Made by a program: the position numbers and the translations under genes
Notes under the pieces: model-generated
Told to the model about the DNA's origin: nothing
Databases searched by the model: none
The model's input: only the letters and a program-made list of their open reading frames with translations
Source: DASQFD01 sp035633255
GTDB lineage: Bacteria > Actinomycetota > Actinomycetes > Actinomycetales > Dermatophilaceae
Length of the DNA: 15,329 bases
Direction of reading: 5' to 3'
Assembly (NCBI GenBank): GCA_035633255.1
Contig: DASQFD010000115.1
Coordinates: 1 to 15,329, forward strand
Part shown: positions 1 to 7,795 of the stretch, piece by piece
How the letters are laid out: every line of letters starts with the position of its first letter
How positions within the stretch are numbered: position 1 is the first letter of the stretch

Positions 1-85
1 ACGACACACCCCCGACAAGAAAGATGCAAAACGACACGTTGCCCTGCAACCCACAGGAGGGGTCGGGCGTGCCGGCATACCGGGT
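1..85. other. Upstream non-coding region of the dnaK operon
   Basis: No convincing reading frame was found here. The stretch contains a small perfect inverted repeat, GTTGC at 38-42 and GCAAC at 46-50, with a three-base loop. It also holds one copy of the word GGCATACC at 74-81, which recurs across the window. The region lies just upstream of the proposed GGAAT promoter element. It may carry an activator site or the end of an upstream gene's untranslated region, but nothing in it is diagnostic. Confidence 0.4.
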
Positions 86-111
86 GGAATAGCTGGGCCC
101 ATGGCTAAGTT
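86..111 (+). promoter_or_regulatory. SigR/SigH-type promoter of the dnaK operon
   Basis: GGAAT at 86-90 is followed by exactly 18 bases and then GTT at 109-111. This is the consensus of the actinobacterial thiol/heat-stress ECF sigma factors (SigR in Streptomyces, SigH in mycobacteria), which are known to serve dnaK and clpB in mycobacteria. The predicted start site near 118-121 gives a leader of about 90 bases. The GTT is also the first three bases of the upstream HspR-type repeat. The same spacing recurs upstream of clpB, which raises confidence. The assignment rests on motif match only. Confidence 0.65.
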
Positions 112-129
112 GAGCCTGGCGAGCGCAAG
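109..129 (+). promoter_or_regulatory. Degenerate HspR operator (HAIR-like), upstream copy
   Basis: The left half GTTGAGC (109-115), a seven-base spacer, and the right half GCGCAAG (123-129) match the HAIR consensus CTTGAGT-N7-ACTCAAG at 5 of 7 positions in each half. The repeat starts on the GTT of the SigR-like promoter and covers its expected start site. HspR bound here would therefore block that promoter. It is weaker than the copy at 172-192. The right half GCGCAAG also pairs with CTTGCGC at 144-150, giving a second perfect 7-bp inverted repeat with a 14-base gap. Confidence 0.5.
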
Positions 130-144
130 TTTCACCACGCCGGC

Positions 145-173
145 TTGCGCATCACCGGCCGGCGCGGCAGACT
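145..173 (+). promoter_or_regulatory. Possible housekeeping promoter for dnaK
   Basis: TTGCGC at 145-150 and CAGACT at 168-173 are separated by 17 bases. They loosely resemble the -35 and -10 elements of the principal actinobacterial sigma factor. The -10 abuts and slightly overlaps the strong HAIR at 172-192, which would make it repressible by HspR. The match is partial, so this is a candidate only. Confidence 0.3.
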
Positions 174-192
174 TGAGCGACGGACACTCAAC
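172..192 (+). promoter_or_regulatory. HspR operator (HAIR), downstream copy
   Basis: CTTGAGC at 172-178, seven spacer bases, and ACTCAAC at 186-192 match the HspR-associated inverted repeat (CTTGAGT-N7-ACTCAAG) at 6 of 7 positions in each half with the exact spacing. It lies 18 bases upstream of the dnaK start codon and just before the ribosome binding site. The operon itself encodes HspR, so autorepression is the expected logic. In Streptomyces, HspR binds such sites with DnaK as co-repressor. Confidence 0.85.
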
Positions 193-210
193 CCAGCAAG
201 GAGAGCCACC

Positions 211-2096
<1,886 letters not shown>

Positions 2097-2100
<4 letters not shown>

Positions 2101-2831
2101 CCGACCGACACCCGTCGGTGGGCGAGGAGCCCGTCGGGGCGGCCTGGGCCGCCTCGACGGGCCCGGACCCGGACGACGTGTCCCCCGGCGTGGACCCCGC
2201 CCCCGGCGTGGACCCCGCCTCCGGCGTGGACTCCGTCCCCGGCGATGAGGTGCCCGGGCCCGGGGACGACGTCGACGGCGCGGAGGCCGTCAACACCGAG
2301 GCCGTCAACGACGAGCCCGGCCCGGTGGCGGCCGGTCCGCACTCGGCTCCCGGTGCCGGTGACGTCGTGGAGCACCCCGACACCGCCCTCGCCGAGGAGC
2401 GCCTCGGCGACCTGCAGCGCCTCCAGGCGGAGTACGTGAACTACAAGCGGCGGGTCGACCGCGACCGCGCCGCCATGCAGGAGCGCGCGGTCCGCGACGT
2501 CCTCGAGTCCCTGCTGCCGGTGCTCGACGACCTCCACGCGGCGCGCCAGCACGGTGACCTCGTCGACGGGCCGTTCGCGGCGATCGCAGACAAGCTCGAG
2601 AGCACCCTCGGCAAGTACGGCCTGGTCCGCTACGGCGAGCCCGGCCAGGAGTTCGACCCCATGGAGCACGAGGCGCTCATGCACCTGCCATGGGACGCCA
2701 GTCACGCTGAGCTGCTGGCGGGTGCGACCCTGAGCCGGGCCACCACGGTCGTCCAGGTCCTCCAGCCCGGGTACCGTGCCGGCGAGCAGGTGATCCGCCC
2801 GGCCCGGGTGGCGGTCTCCGACCCGGAGTGA
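2097..2831 (+). CDS. grpE: Nucleotide exchange factor GrpE
   Basis: GrpE releases ADP from DnaK. The 244-residue product starts at a GTG whose last bases form the dnaK stop (GTGA), implying translational coupling. The N-terminal ~95 residues are acidic, Pro/Gly-rich and low in complexity, with three six-residue repeats at 30-47. The family core follows: a coiled-coil region beginning LGDLQRLQAEYVNYKRR, then the beta-wing with FDPMEHEAL and the closing QPGYRAGEQVIRPARVAV. The core fits the GrpE family well, while the long disordered N-terminus varies among actinobacteria. It acts as a dimer in the cytoplasm with the dnaK and dnaJ products on either side. Expression should follow the HspR/SigR-type promoter upstream of dnaK. 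Confidence 0.96.
2184..2237 (+). repeat. Three tandem 18-bp repeats inside grpE
   Basis: Two identical units (2184-2201 and 2202-2219) and a diverged third (2220-2237) encode PGVDPA, PGVDPA and SGVDSV in the disordered GrpE N-terminus. The units are in frame, so copy-number change would lengthen or shorten the tail without breaking the gene. Confidence 0.85.
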
Positions 2832-2911
2832 GCACCGCAGGGCGGCCGGCGCCACGGCCGGCGCTGCGACCCCGAACCCTGCCCCACCCCGAACGCTGAG
2901 AGGAGGCGCCG
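2832..2911 (+). other. grpE-dnaJ intergenic spacer with small repeats
   Basis: This 80-base gap holds GGCCGGCGC twice (2844-2852 and 2856-2864). The GCCGGC cores can pair into a 6-bp stem with a 6-base loop. A near-identical 13-base direct repeat, ACCCCGAACcCTG / ACCCCGAACgCTG, follows at 2869-2881 and 2886-2898. The AGGAGG ribosome binding site of dnaJ is at 2901-2906. The hairpin could be a processing or attenuation element in the operon mRNA. There is no U-tract, so I do not call a terminator. Confidence 0.4.
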
Positions 2912-3994
2912 ATGGCCAGCCAGGACTGGTTCGAGAAGGACTTCTACGCCATCCTCGGCGTCCCCTCCGGCGCCGACCAGGCGGCCATCAAGAAGGCCTA
3001 CCGCAAGCTGGCGCGCAAGCACCACCCCGACCAGAACGCCGGTGACGTCGCCGCCGAGCAGCGGTTCAAGGACATCGGCGAGGCCCACGCGGTCCTCTCC
3101 GACCCCAAGCAGCGCCAGGAGTACGACGCCATCCGCCAGATGGCCCGCGGCGGCGCCCGCTTCACCGCGGGCGGCCCGGGCGGCGGCGGTGGCGGCGGCT
3201 TCGAGGACCTCTTCAGCGCCTTCGGTGGCGGCGGGGGCGGCCAGCGCGTCCGGTTCAGCACCGGTGGGGGGCCAGCCCAGCCCGGGTATGCCGGTGGGCC
3301 CGGTGGGCCCGGTGGGCCCGGCGGTGCGGGCGACCCCGACCTCTCCGACATCCTCAGCCAGATGTTCGGCGGGGCGGCCGGCGGCGCGGGCGGGGCGGCC
3401 GGCGGACCGGCATACGGAGGGTTCGGGGCGACCCGCGGACCCCGCAGGGGGGCGGACGTGGAGGCTCGCACCACGCTCGCGTTCCGGGACGCGGTCGAGG
3501 GCGCGACGGTGACCCTGACGACCGCGGAGGGCAGGCGGATCACCACCCGGATCCCGGCGGGCGTCAAGGACGGCCAGCGGATCCGGCTGCGCGGCAAGGG
3601 CGAGCCGGGCGGCCCCGGGGCAGCCGACGGCGACCTGCTGCTCACCGTCCACGTCGAGCCGCACCCGGTCTTCGGCCGCTCCGGCGACGACCTGACGGTG
3701 GACCTGCCGGTGACGTTCGCCGAGGCGGCGCTGGGCGCGACGGTGTCCGTGCCGACCCTCGAGGGCACCCCCGTTCGCGTCAAGGTCCCGCCGGGGACGC
3801 CGTCGGGGCGGGTGCTGCGCGTCAAGGGGCGCGGTGTCCGGGGCGGCAACCACACCGGCGACCTGCTCGCCAAGGTCCTCGTCGTCGTGCCGCAGCGGCT
3901 CACCGACGAGACCCGGGCCGCCGTCGAGGCCCTGCGGGCCGCCGACGACGGCCACGACCCACGCGCCGACCTCTTCACCCGCGCCCGGAGCTGA
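2912..3994 (+). CDS. dnaJ: DnaJ-type co-chaperone lacking the zinc finger (class B Hsp40)
   Basis: This J-domain co-chaperone delivers substrates to DnaK and triggers its ATPase. The 360-residue product has an N-terminal J domain (about residues 9-73) with the catalytic HPD at 38-40, and a long Gly-rich linker (about 80-170) containing FEDLFSAFGG and DLSDILSQMFGG. Two C-terminal beta-barrel substrate domains follow (about 185-330). The CxxCxGxG zinc-binding repeats that interrupt the first barrel in class A DnaJ are missing, and the protein contains no cysteine at all. It therefore resembles CbpA/DnaJ2-type Hsp40. AGGAGG lies 5 bases before the ATG. Position between grpE and hspR fixes its role as the operon's Hsp40. 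A class A DnaJ may be encoded elsewhere in the genome, often beside hrcA. Confidence 0.93.
   Translation: MASQDWFEKDFYAILGVPSGADQAAIKKAYRKLARKHHPDQNAGDVAAEQRFKDIGEAHAVLSDPKQRQEYDAIRQMARGGARFTAGGPGGGGGGGFEDLFSAFGGGGGGQRVRFSTGGGPAQPGYAGGPGGPGGPGGAGDPDLSDILSQMFGGAAGGAGGAAGGPAYGGFGATRGPRRGADVEARTTLAFRDAVEGATVTLTTAEGRRITTRIPAGVKDGQRIRLRGKGEPGGPGAADGDLLLTVHVEPHPVFGRSGDDLTVDLPVTFAEAALGATVSVPTLEGTPVRVKVPPGTPSGRVLRVKGRGVRGGNHTGDLLAKVLVVVPQRLTDETRAAVEALRAADDGHDPRADLFTRARS
3293..3319 (+). repeat. Three perfect 9-bp repeats in the dnaJ Gly-rich linker
   Basis: GGTGGGCCC occurs three times in direct succession and encodes part of the GGPGGPGGPGG stretch. Each unit is in frame, so copy-number change would alter linker length only. 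Confidence 0.8.
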
Positions 3995-3996
3995 CG

Positions 3997-4470
3997 ATGG
4001 CACCCCCGTCGCCCGTGCCGGCCTTCGTGCCCGACGACGACACGCCGCTGTTCGTCATCTCCGTCGCCGCCGAGCTGGCCGGGATGCACGCGCAGACGCT
4101 GCGCCAGTACGACCGGCTCGGTCTCGTGACCCCCTCACGCACCCGGGGCGGCGGCCGCCGCTACTCCCCGCGTGACGTCGCCGTGCTCCGCGACATCCAG
4201 CGGCTCTCGCAGGAGGAGGGCGTCAGCCTGGCCGGCGTCGCCCGGATCCTCCAGCTCGAGGCCGAGGTGTCCGCGCTGCGCGAGCAGGTCGGCCGGCTCG
4301 CCGACGAGCTGGAGGGGCTGCACGCCGTGACCAGGGGCGCTGGCCGTGTCTTCGCCGTCAGCCCCACCGGTGACGTCCTGCCGGGCCGACTGGGTGAGCG
4401 GCCGAGGTCGCTGCGGTCGCAGGCGATCGTCGTCTGGCGCCCCCAGGACCGCGCACCGCGCCAGGCCTGA
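3997..4470 (+). CDS. hspR: Heat-shock repressor HspR (MerR family)
   Basis: HspR is the MerR-type autorepressor of the actinobacterial dnaK operon and binds HAIR repeats. The 157-residue protein has an N-terminal winged helix-turn-helix (about 18-66) reading VISVAAELAGMHAQTLRQYD and then GLVTPSRTRGGGRRYS, typical of HspR. A helical segment (about 75-110, LEAEVSALREQVGRLADELE) probably forms the dimer coiled coil. The basic tail is variable. The ATG follows the dnaJ stop by two bases and uses CGGAG inside the end of dnaJ as ribosome binding site, so translation is probably coupled. Cognate sites are visible upstream of dnaK (172-192, weaker at 109-129) and clpB (10314-10334). Confidence 0.95.
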   Translation: MAPPSPVPAFVPDDDTPLFVISVAAELAGMHAQTLRQYDRLGLVTPSRTRGGGRRYSPRDVAVLRDIQRLSQEEGVSLAGVARILQLEAEVSALREQVGRLADELEGLHAVTRGAGRVFAVSPTGDVLPGRLGERPRSLRSQAIVVWRPQDRAPRQA

Positions 4471-4483
4471 CCCACCCGGGTCC

Positions 4484-4518
4484 TTGCCAGCCCTGCCCGC
4501 GAACGGTAGGAACGGGCA
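4484..4518 (+). promoter_or_regulatory. Candidate promoter and operator of alkB
   Basis: TTGCCA (4484-4489), 17 bases, then TAGGAA (4507-4512) form a plausible housekeeping promoter in the 66-base gap after hspR. A perfect 6-bp inverted repeat, TGCCCG at 4494-4499 and CGGGCA at 4513-4518, straddles the -10 and could be a repressor site. I see no terminator between hspR and alkB, so some read-through from the heat-shock operon is possible. Confidence 0.4.
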
Positions 4519-4536
4519 CACCGGCAGGAGGACACC

Positions 4537-5973
4537 GTGCCCGACGCGAGCTCGACCCCCCGCAACCTCGCCCACCTCCCCGGGCCGACGTGGCGGGACC
4601 CGAAGCGACACCTGTGGGTGCTCGGCGCCGTCATCCCGGCGCTGCCGTTCGCGGCGTGGGGGCTCGTCGAGGCCACCGGGTGGCGCGGGTTCTGGTGGTT
4701 CGGGCTGATCTTCGTCCTCGGCATCGTGCCGGTGGTCGACCTCGCCCTCGGCCGCGAGACGTCCAACCCGCCCGAGGAGCTCCTGGAGTGGCTGGAGCAG
4801 GACCGCTACTACCGCCGGATCACCTACGCCTTCCTCCCCGTGCAGTACGCCTCGCTGCTCTGGGGCTGCTGGGCGATCACCTCCCGCACCGACCTCGCCG
4901 CGGTGGACCGGGTGGGCCTCGCCGTGACGCTCGGCACGGTCGCCGGCGTCGCCATCAACACCGCGCACGAGCTCGGCCACAAGCGGGAGAAGCACGAGCG
5001 GTGGTTCGCGAGGATCGCGCTGGCCCAGCCGTTCTACGGCCACTTCTTCGTCGAGCACAACCGCGGCCACCACGTGCGCGTCGCCACTCCGCAGGACCCG
5101 GCGAGCGCCCGGCTCGGCGAGACGGTCTACGGGTTCTGGCCGCGCACGGTGCTCGGCAGCGTCCGCAACGCGTGGCGTCTGGAGCGGGTGCGGCTCACCC
5201 GCGGCGGGGGCCGGCACCGGACGCTGCGCAACGACGTGCTGGCCGCGTGGGCCTGCTCGGTGCTGCTCTGGGGCGGTCTGCTCGTGGCGTTCGGCTGGGG
5301 GCTGCTGCCCTTCCTGCTGGTCCAGGCGGTGGTGGGCGTCCTGCTGCTCGAGACGGTCAACTACCTGGAGCACTACGGCATGCGCCGGCAGCGGGTCACG
5401 CCCGGCGGCCGCTACGAGCGGGTCGACCCCAGCCACTCGTGGAACAGCAACCACCTCGTCACCAACGTCCTGCTCTACCACCTGCAGCGGCACAGCGACC
5501 ACCACGCGCACCCCACTCGCCGGTACCAGGCGCTGCGCGACTTCCCCGAGTCCCCGGTGCTGCCGACGGGGTATGCCGGGATGATCCTCCTCGCGCTGGT
5601 GCCGCCCCTGTGGCGTCGGGTCATGGACCCGCGCGTCGTGGCCCACTTCGAGGGCGACGTCACCCGCGCGAACCTCCACCCGCGCACCGAGGCCCGCCTG
5701 CGGGAGCGGTATGCCGTCCCCGCACCGCCGGGCGCCGCCGCGCCGCAGGGACCACTGACGGCACGGCATACCTCGGCGGTGGCGCTCCAGCCGGCCGCGG
5801 CGACCGGCGCCGCGCAGGCGTGCCCGGTGTGCGGCTACACCTACGACGAGCGGCGCGGTGAGCCGCGCGAGGGCTTCCCGCCCGGCACGCCGTGGGCGGG
5901 GGTGCCCGACGACTGGTGCTGCCCCGACTGCGGCGTGCGGGACAAGGTCGACTTCGTCGCGGTCACCCGCTGA
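4537..5973 (+). CDS. alkB: Alkane 1-monooxygenase fused to rubredoxin (AlkB-Rub)
   Basis: AlkB is an integral-membrane di-iron enzyme that hydroxylates terminal carbons of n-alkanes with O2, using electrons from rubredoxin. The 478-residue protein has hydrophobic segments at about 27-46, 53-70, 97-115, 127-143, 233-252 and 255-272. All AlkB histidine motifs are present: HELGHK from 144 with H153, EHNRGHH (173-179), NYLEHYG (275-281) and LQRHSDHHA (316-324). A Pro/Ala linker (about 395-425) leads to a rubredoxin domain with CPVCG (C429, C432) and CPDCG (C462, C465), all four iron ligands intact. The fusion resembles the AlkW-type enzymes of Dietzia and relatives. The GTG start follows AGGAGG at 4526-4531. 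No rubredoxin reductase is in the window. Its 3' end overlaps the convergent hxlR-type gene by 11 bp. Confidence 0.95.
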   Translation: MPDASSTPRNLAHLPGPTWRDPKRHLWVLGAVIPALPFAAWGLVEATGWRGFWWFGLIFVLGIVPVVDLALGRETSNPPEELLEWLEQDRYYRRITYAFLPVQYASLLWGCWAITSRTDLAAVDRVGLAVTLGTVAGVAINTAHELGHKREKHERWFARIALAQPFYGHFFVEHNRGHHVRVATPQDPASARLGETVYGFWPRTVLGSVRNAWRLERVRLTRGGGRHRTLRNDVLAAWACSVLLWGGLLVAFGWGLLPFLLVQAVVGVLLLETVNYLEHYGMRRQRVTPGGRYERVDPSHSWNSNHLVTNVLLYHLQRHSDHHAHPTRRYQALRDFPESPVLPTGYAGMILLALVPPLWRRVMDPRVVAHFEGDVTRANLHPRTEARLRERYAVPAPPGAAAPQGPLTARHTSAVALQPAAATGAAQACPVCGYTYDERRGEPREGFPPGTPWAGVPDDWCCPDCGVRDKVDFVAVTR

Positions 5974-6652
5974 GCGCCGCCTCCGGACGCGGCACCGCCG
6001 CGAGCGTGGACTGGCCGAGCCACCGGGGCACCGACCGGCGCGCCTCCGCGGGTCCCTCGACGACGAGCCGGCCGCCCGCGAGCGCCCGCTCCCACGAGAC
6101 GTCGCCGCGCCACACCTCGGTGAGCGCCCGCAGGTCGCCGCGCACCGTGGCGGTGACCTCGTGCCCCGGGTCGGTGTCGCACACGTCCACCTCGCCCTCG
6201 TGGACGACGATCCACCACCGGGCGACCCGCCGCCCCACGCCCGCCAGCTCGATGGCGAGCACGGTGCGCCGGCGGGGCCAGGCCTCGACCGGCACGGTCC
6301 GCCGCACGTCCCAGAGCAGCAGGTGCGGGTCGAGGTCCGCCTCGCCCAGCTCGCCGATCCAGCGGACCCCCCAGGCCCCGAGACCCTCCAGCACCGGACG
6401 AAGCTCCTCGCCACAGGGGGTGAGCCGGTACGCCGTCCGGCCACCGACGATGTCCCGCCGGACCACGCCGGCGCGCTCGAGCGACCGGAGCCGCTTCGAC
6501 AGCAGCGCCGGCGACATCCGCGGCACCCCCCGCCGGAGCTCGTTGAAATGGGTGCTCCCCGCGAGCAGCTCGCGGACCACGAGCAGGGTCCATCGCTCGT
6601 CGAGGACCTCCATGGCCTTGGCCACCGGACAGAACTGGCCGTAGGTGCTCAT
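5963..6652 (-). CDS. HxlR-family transcriptional regulator with C-terminal extension
   Basis: The 229-residue protein has an HxlR/MarR-like winged helix at about 8-98. It includes the family's N-terminal FCPVAKAMEVLDERWTLLVV, followed by FNELRRGVPRMSPALLSKRL and the wing GGRTAYRLTP. Residues 105-210 form an extra alpha/beta domain that looks like the SCP2/sterol-carrier fold often joined to HxlR regulators; it might sense a hydrophobic ligand. The ATG at 6652 is preferred over the upstream GTG at 6673 because GAGGAGGG sits immediately upstream of the ATG. The gene is divergent from a methyltransferase, its likely target, and convergent on alkB. Its ligand is unknown. Confidence 0.88.
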   Translation of the reverse strand: MSTYGQFCPVAKAMEVLDERWTLLVVRELLAGSTHFNELRRGVPRMSPALLSKRLRSLERAGVVRRDIVGGRTAYRLTPCGEELRPVLEGLGAWGVRWIGELGEADLDPHLLLWDVRRTVPVEAWPRRRTVLAIELAGVGRRVARWWIVVHEGEVDVCDTDPGHEVTATVRGDLRALTEVWRGDVSWERALAGGRLVVEGPAEARRSVPRWLGQSTLAAVPRPEAALSG

Positions 6653-6827
6653 CCGCCCTCCTCGCGTCCGCACCAGTCAACGCTCCCTGCAGCCCCCTGT
6701 GAAGTACAGATCGTGAACCGGCACCGCTTCAGACCCGGCACTGGCGGCCGGCCGCGGCCGGAGCCGACGCTGGGACGCACCGACCGGCCGCAGGGGGACC
6801 GGCCACCGCACGGGAAGGACCCATCCC
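6653..6827. promoter_or_regulatory. Divergent intergenic region between the HxlR regulator and the methyltransferase
   Basis: This 175-base gap must hold promoters in both directions, but neither is clear by eye. CTGT-gaagt-ACAG at 6697-6709 is a short symmetric element in the middle of the less GC-rich part (about 6697-6716) and is a candidate operator for the HxlR protein. GGGAAGGA at 6812-6819 is the ribosome binding site for the methyltransferase. Confidence 0.35.
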
Positions 6828-7673
6828 ATGACGACGACCCAGACGCCGGACCCCGGCCTTTACGACCCCGCCCTCGCGGCGCGGCTGCGGGCACTGTGGG
6901 CCCTCGGCGACTACGCCGCCGTCCACACCCAGGTCATCCCGACCCTCGGAGCGACCCTGGTCGAGGCGTGCGGCGTGGGGACCGGCGACCGGGTGCTCGA
7001 CGTGGCGGCCGGCTCCGGCAACGCCGCCATCCCGGCGGCCCTGGCCGGGGCTGACGTCGTCGCCGCCGACCTGACGCCGGAGCTGCTGGATGCCGGCCGC
7101 CGCCTGGCCGCGGAGCGCGGCGCGGCGCTGGAGTGGCGCGAGGCGGACGCCGAGCGGCTGCCCTTCGAGGACGACGCCTTCGACGTCGTGCTCTCCTGCG
7201 TCGGCGTGATGTTCGCCCCGCACCACCAGCGGTCCGCGGACGAGCTGCTCAGGGTCTGCCGGCCGGCGGGCACCGTGGGCCTGCTCAGCTGGACCCCGGA
7301 GGGCTTCGTGGGCGAGCTCTTCGGCGTGCTGAAGCCGTATGCCGCCCCGCCGCCACCCGGCGCACGGCCCGCGCCGCTGTGGGGCGCCGAGTCGCACGTG
7401 CGCGGGCTGCTCGGCGAGCGGGTCGAGGACCTGCGCGCGGAGCGCCGGCTCCTCGTCGTCGACCGGTTCGAGCGCCCGGAGGACTTCACCGCCTTCTTCC
7501 GCGCCAACTACGGCCCCACGGTGGGCACCTACGCCCGCGTCGCCGACGACCCGGACCAGGTGGCGGCGCTCGACCACGGCATCACCGACCTCGCCCGGCG
7601 GCACCTGCGCGTCGAGGGTGGGCGCGGCGTCATGGAGTGGGAGTACCTCCTCGTGACCGCCCGCCGCCGCTGA
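6828..7673 (+). CDS. Class I SAM-dependent methyltransferase
   Basis: The 281-residue soluble protein has a Rossmann-type methyltransferase core. Motif I, VLDVAAGSGN, is at 56-65. The acidic end of strand beta-2 is D81 (AADLTPE), EADAERLPFEDDAFDVV is at 105-121, and a Methyltransf_11-like segment follows to CRPAGTVGLLSWTP. These bind S-adenosylmethionine. The substrate cannot be told from sequence; UbiE/Coq5-like small-molecule methylation is the usual assignment. The C-terminal ~100 residues (FERPEDFTAFFRANYGPTVG) look like a substrate-side cap. The ATG at 6828 follows GGGAAGGA at good spacing. The divergent HxlR-family gene probably controls it. It is followed by the mirrored palindrome array. 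Confidence 0.88.
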   Translation: MTTTQTPDPGLYDPALAARLRALWALGDYAAVHTQVIPTLGATLVEACGVGTGDRVLDVAAGSGNAAIPAALAGADVVAADLTPELLDAGRRLAAERGAALEWREADAERLPFEDDAFDVVLSCVGVMFAPHHQRSADELLRVCRPAGTVGLLSWTPEGFVGELFGVLKPYAAPPPPGARPAPLWGAESHVRGLLGERVEDLRAERRLLVVDRFERPEDFTAFFRANYGPTVGTYARVADDPDQVAALDHGITDLARRHLRVEGGRGVMEWEYLLVTARRR

Positions 7674-7699
7674 GCGACCGCACCGCCGCGTGCCGACGC

Positions 7700-7771
7700 G
7701 GCTCGCGAGCCGCCTTGGCACTCGCGAGCCCGTTCGAACCGGCTCGCGAGTGCCATTCCGGCTCGCGAGCC
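7700..7771. repeat. 72-bp mirrored array of four CTCGCGAG palindromes
   Basis: CTCGCGAG occurs at 7702-7709, 7721-7728, 7743-7750 and 7762-7769. The inner pair lies in a near-perfect 38-bp inverted repeat (7717-7754), GGCACTCGCGAGCC and its complement around a GTTCGAAC core, with one mismatched pair. The outer copies, GGCTCGCGAGCC at 7700-7711 and 7760-7771, are placed exactly symmetrically about the same centre (7735.5). The array lies between the convergent methyltransferase and TspO-like genes. It could act as a bidirectional terminator, a protein-binding site or an extragenic palindromic element. The rest of the gap (7674-7699 and 7772-7795) shows nothing further. Confidence 0.9.
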
Positions 7772-7795
7772 GGGTTGCGCTACACCGCGACGCCG

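Noticed and set aside
145..210. Upstream in-frame extension of dnaK
   Set aside because: It would run through the HAIR operator, has no Hsp70 similarity, and the ATG at 211 has a proper ribosome binding site.
4135..6444. A 769-codon minus-strand open frame opposite hspR and alkB
   Set aside because: It is a shadow of alkB with skewed composition. The HxlR gene in a different frame explains the coding signal at its end.
7715..7756. CIRCE element (TTAGCACTC-N9-GAGTGCTAA) for HrcA
   Set aside because: The halves TTGGCACTC and GAGTGCCAT resemble it, but the spacer is 24 bases instead of 9 and the site lies between two gene ends, not at a promoter.
7700..7771. CRISPR array
   Set aside because: The repeats are 8-14 bp palindromes in mirrored orientation with spacers of only 5-14 bases, and there are no cas genes nearby.
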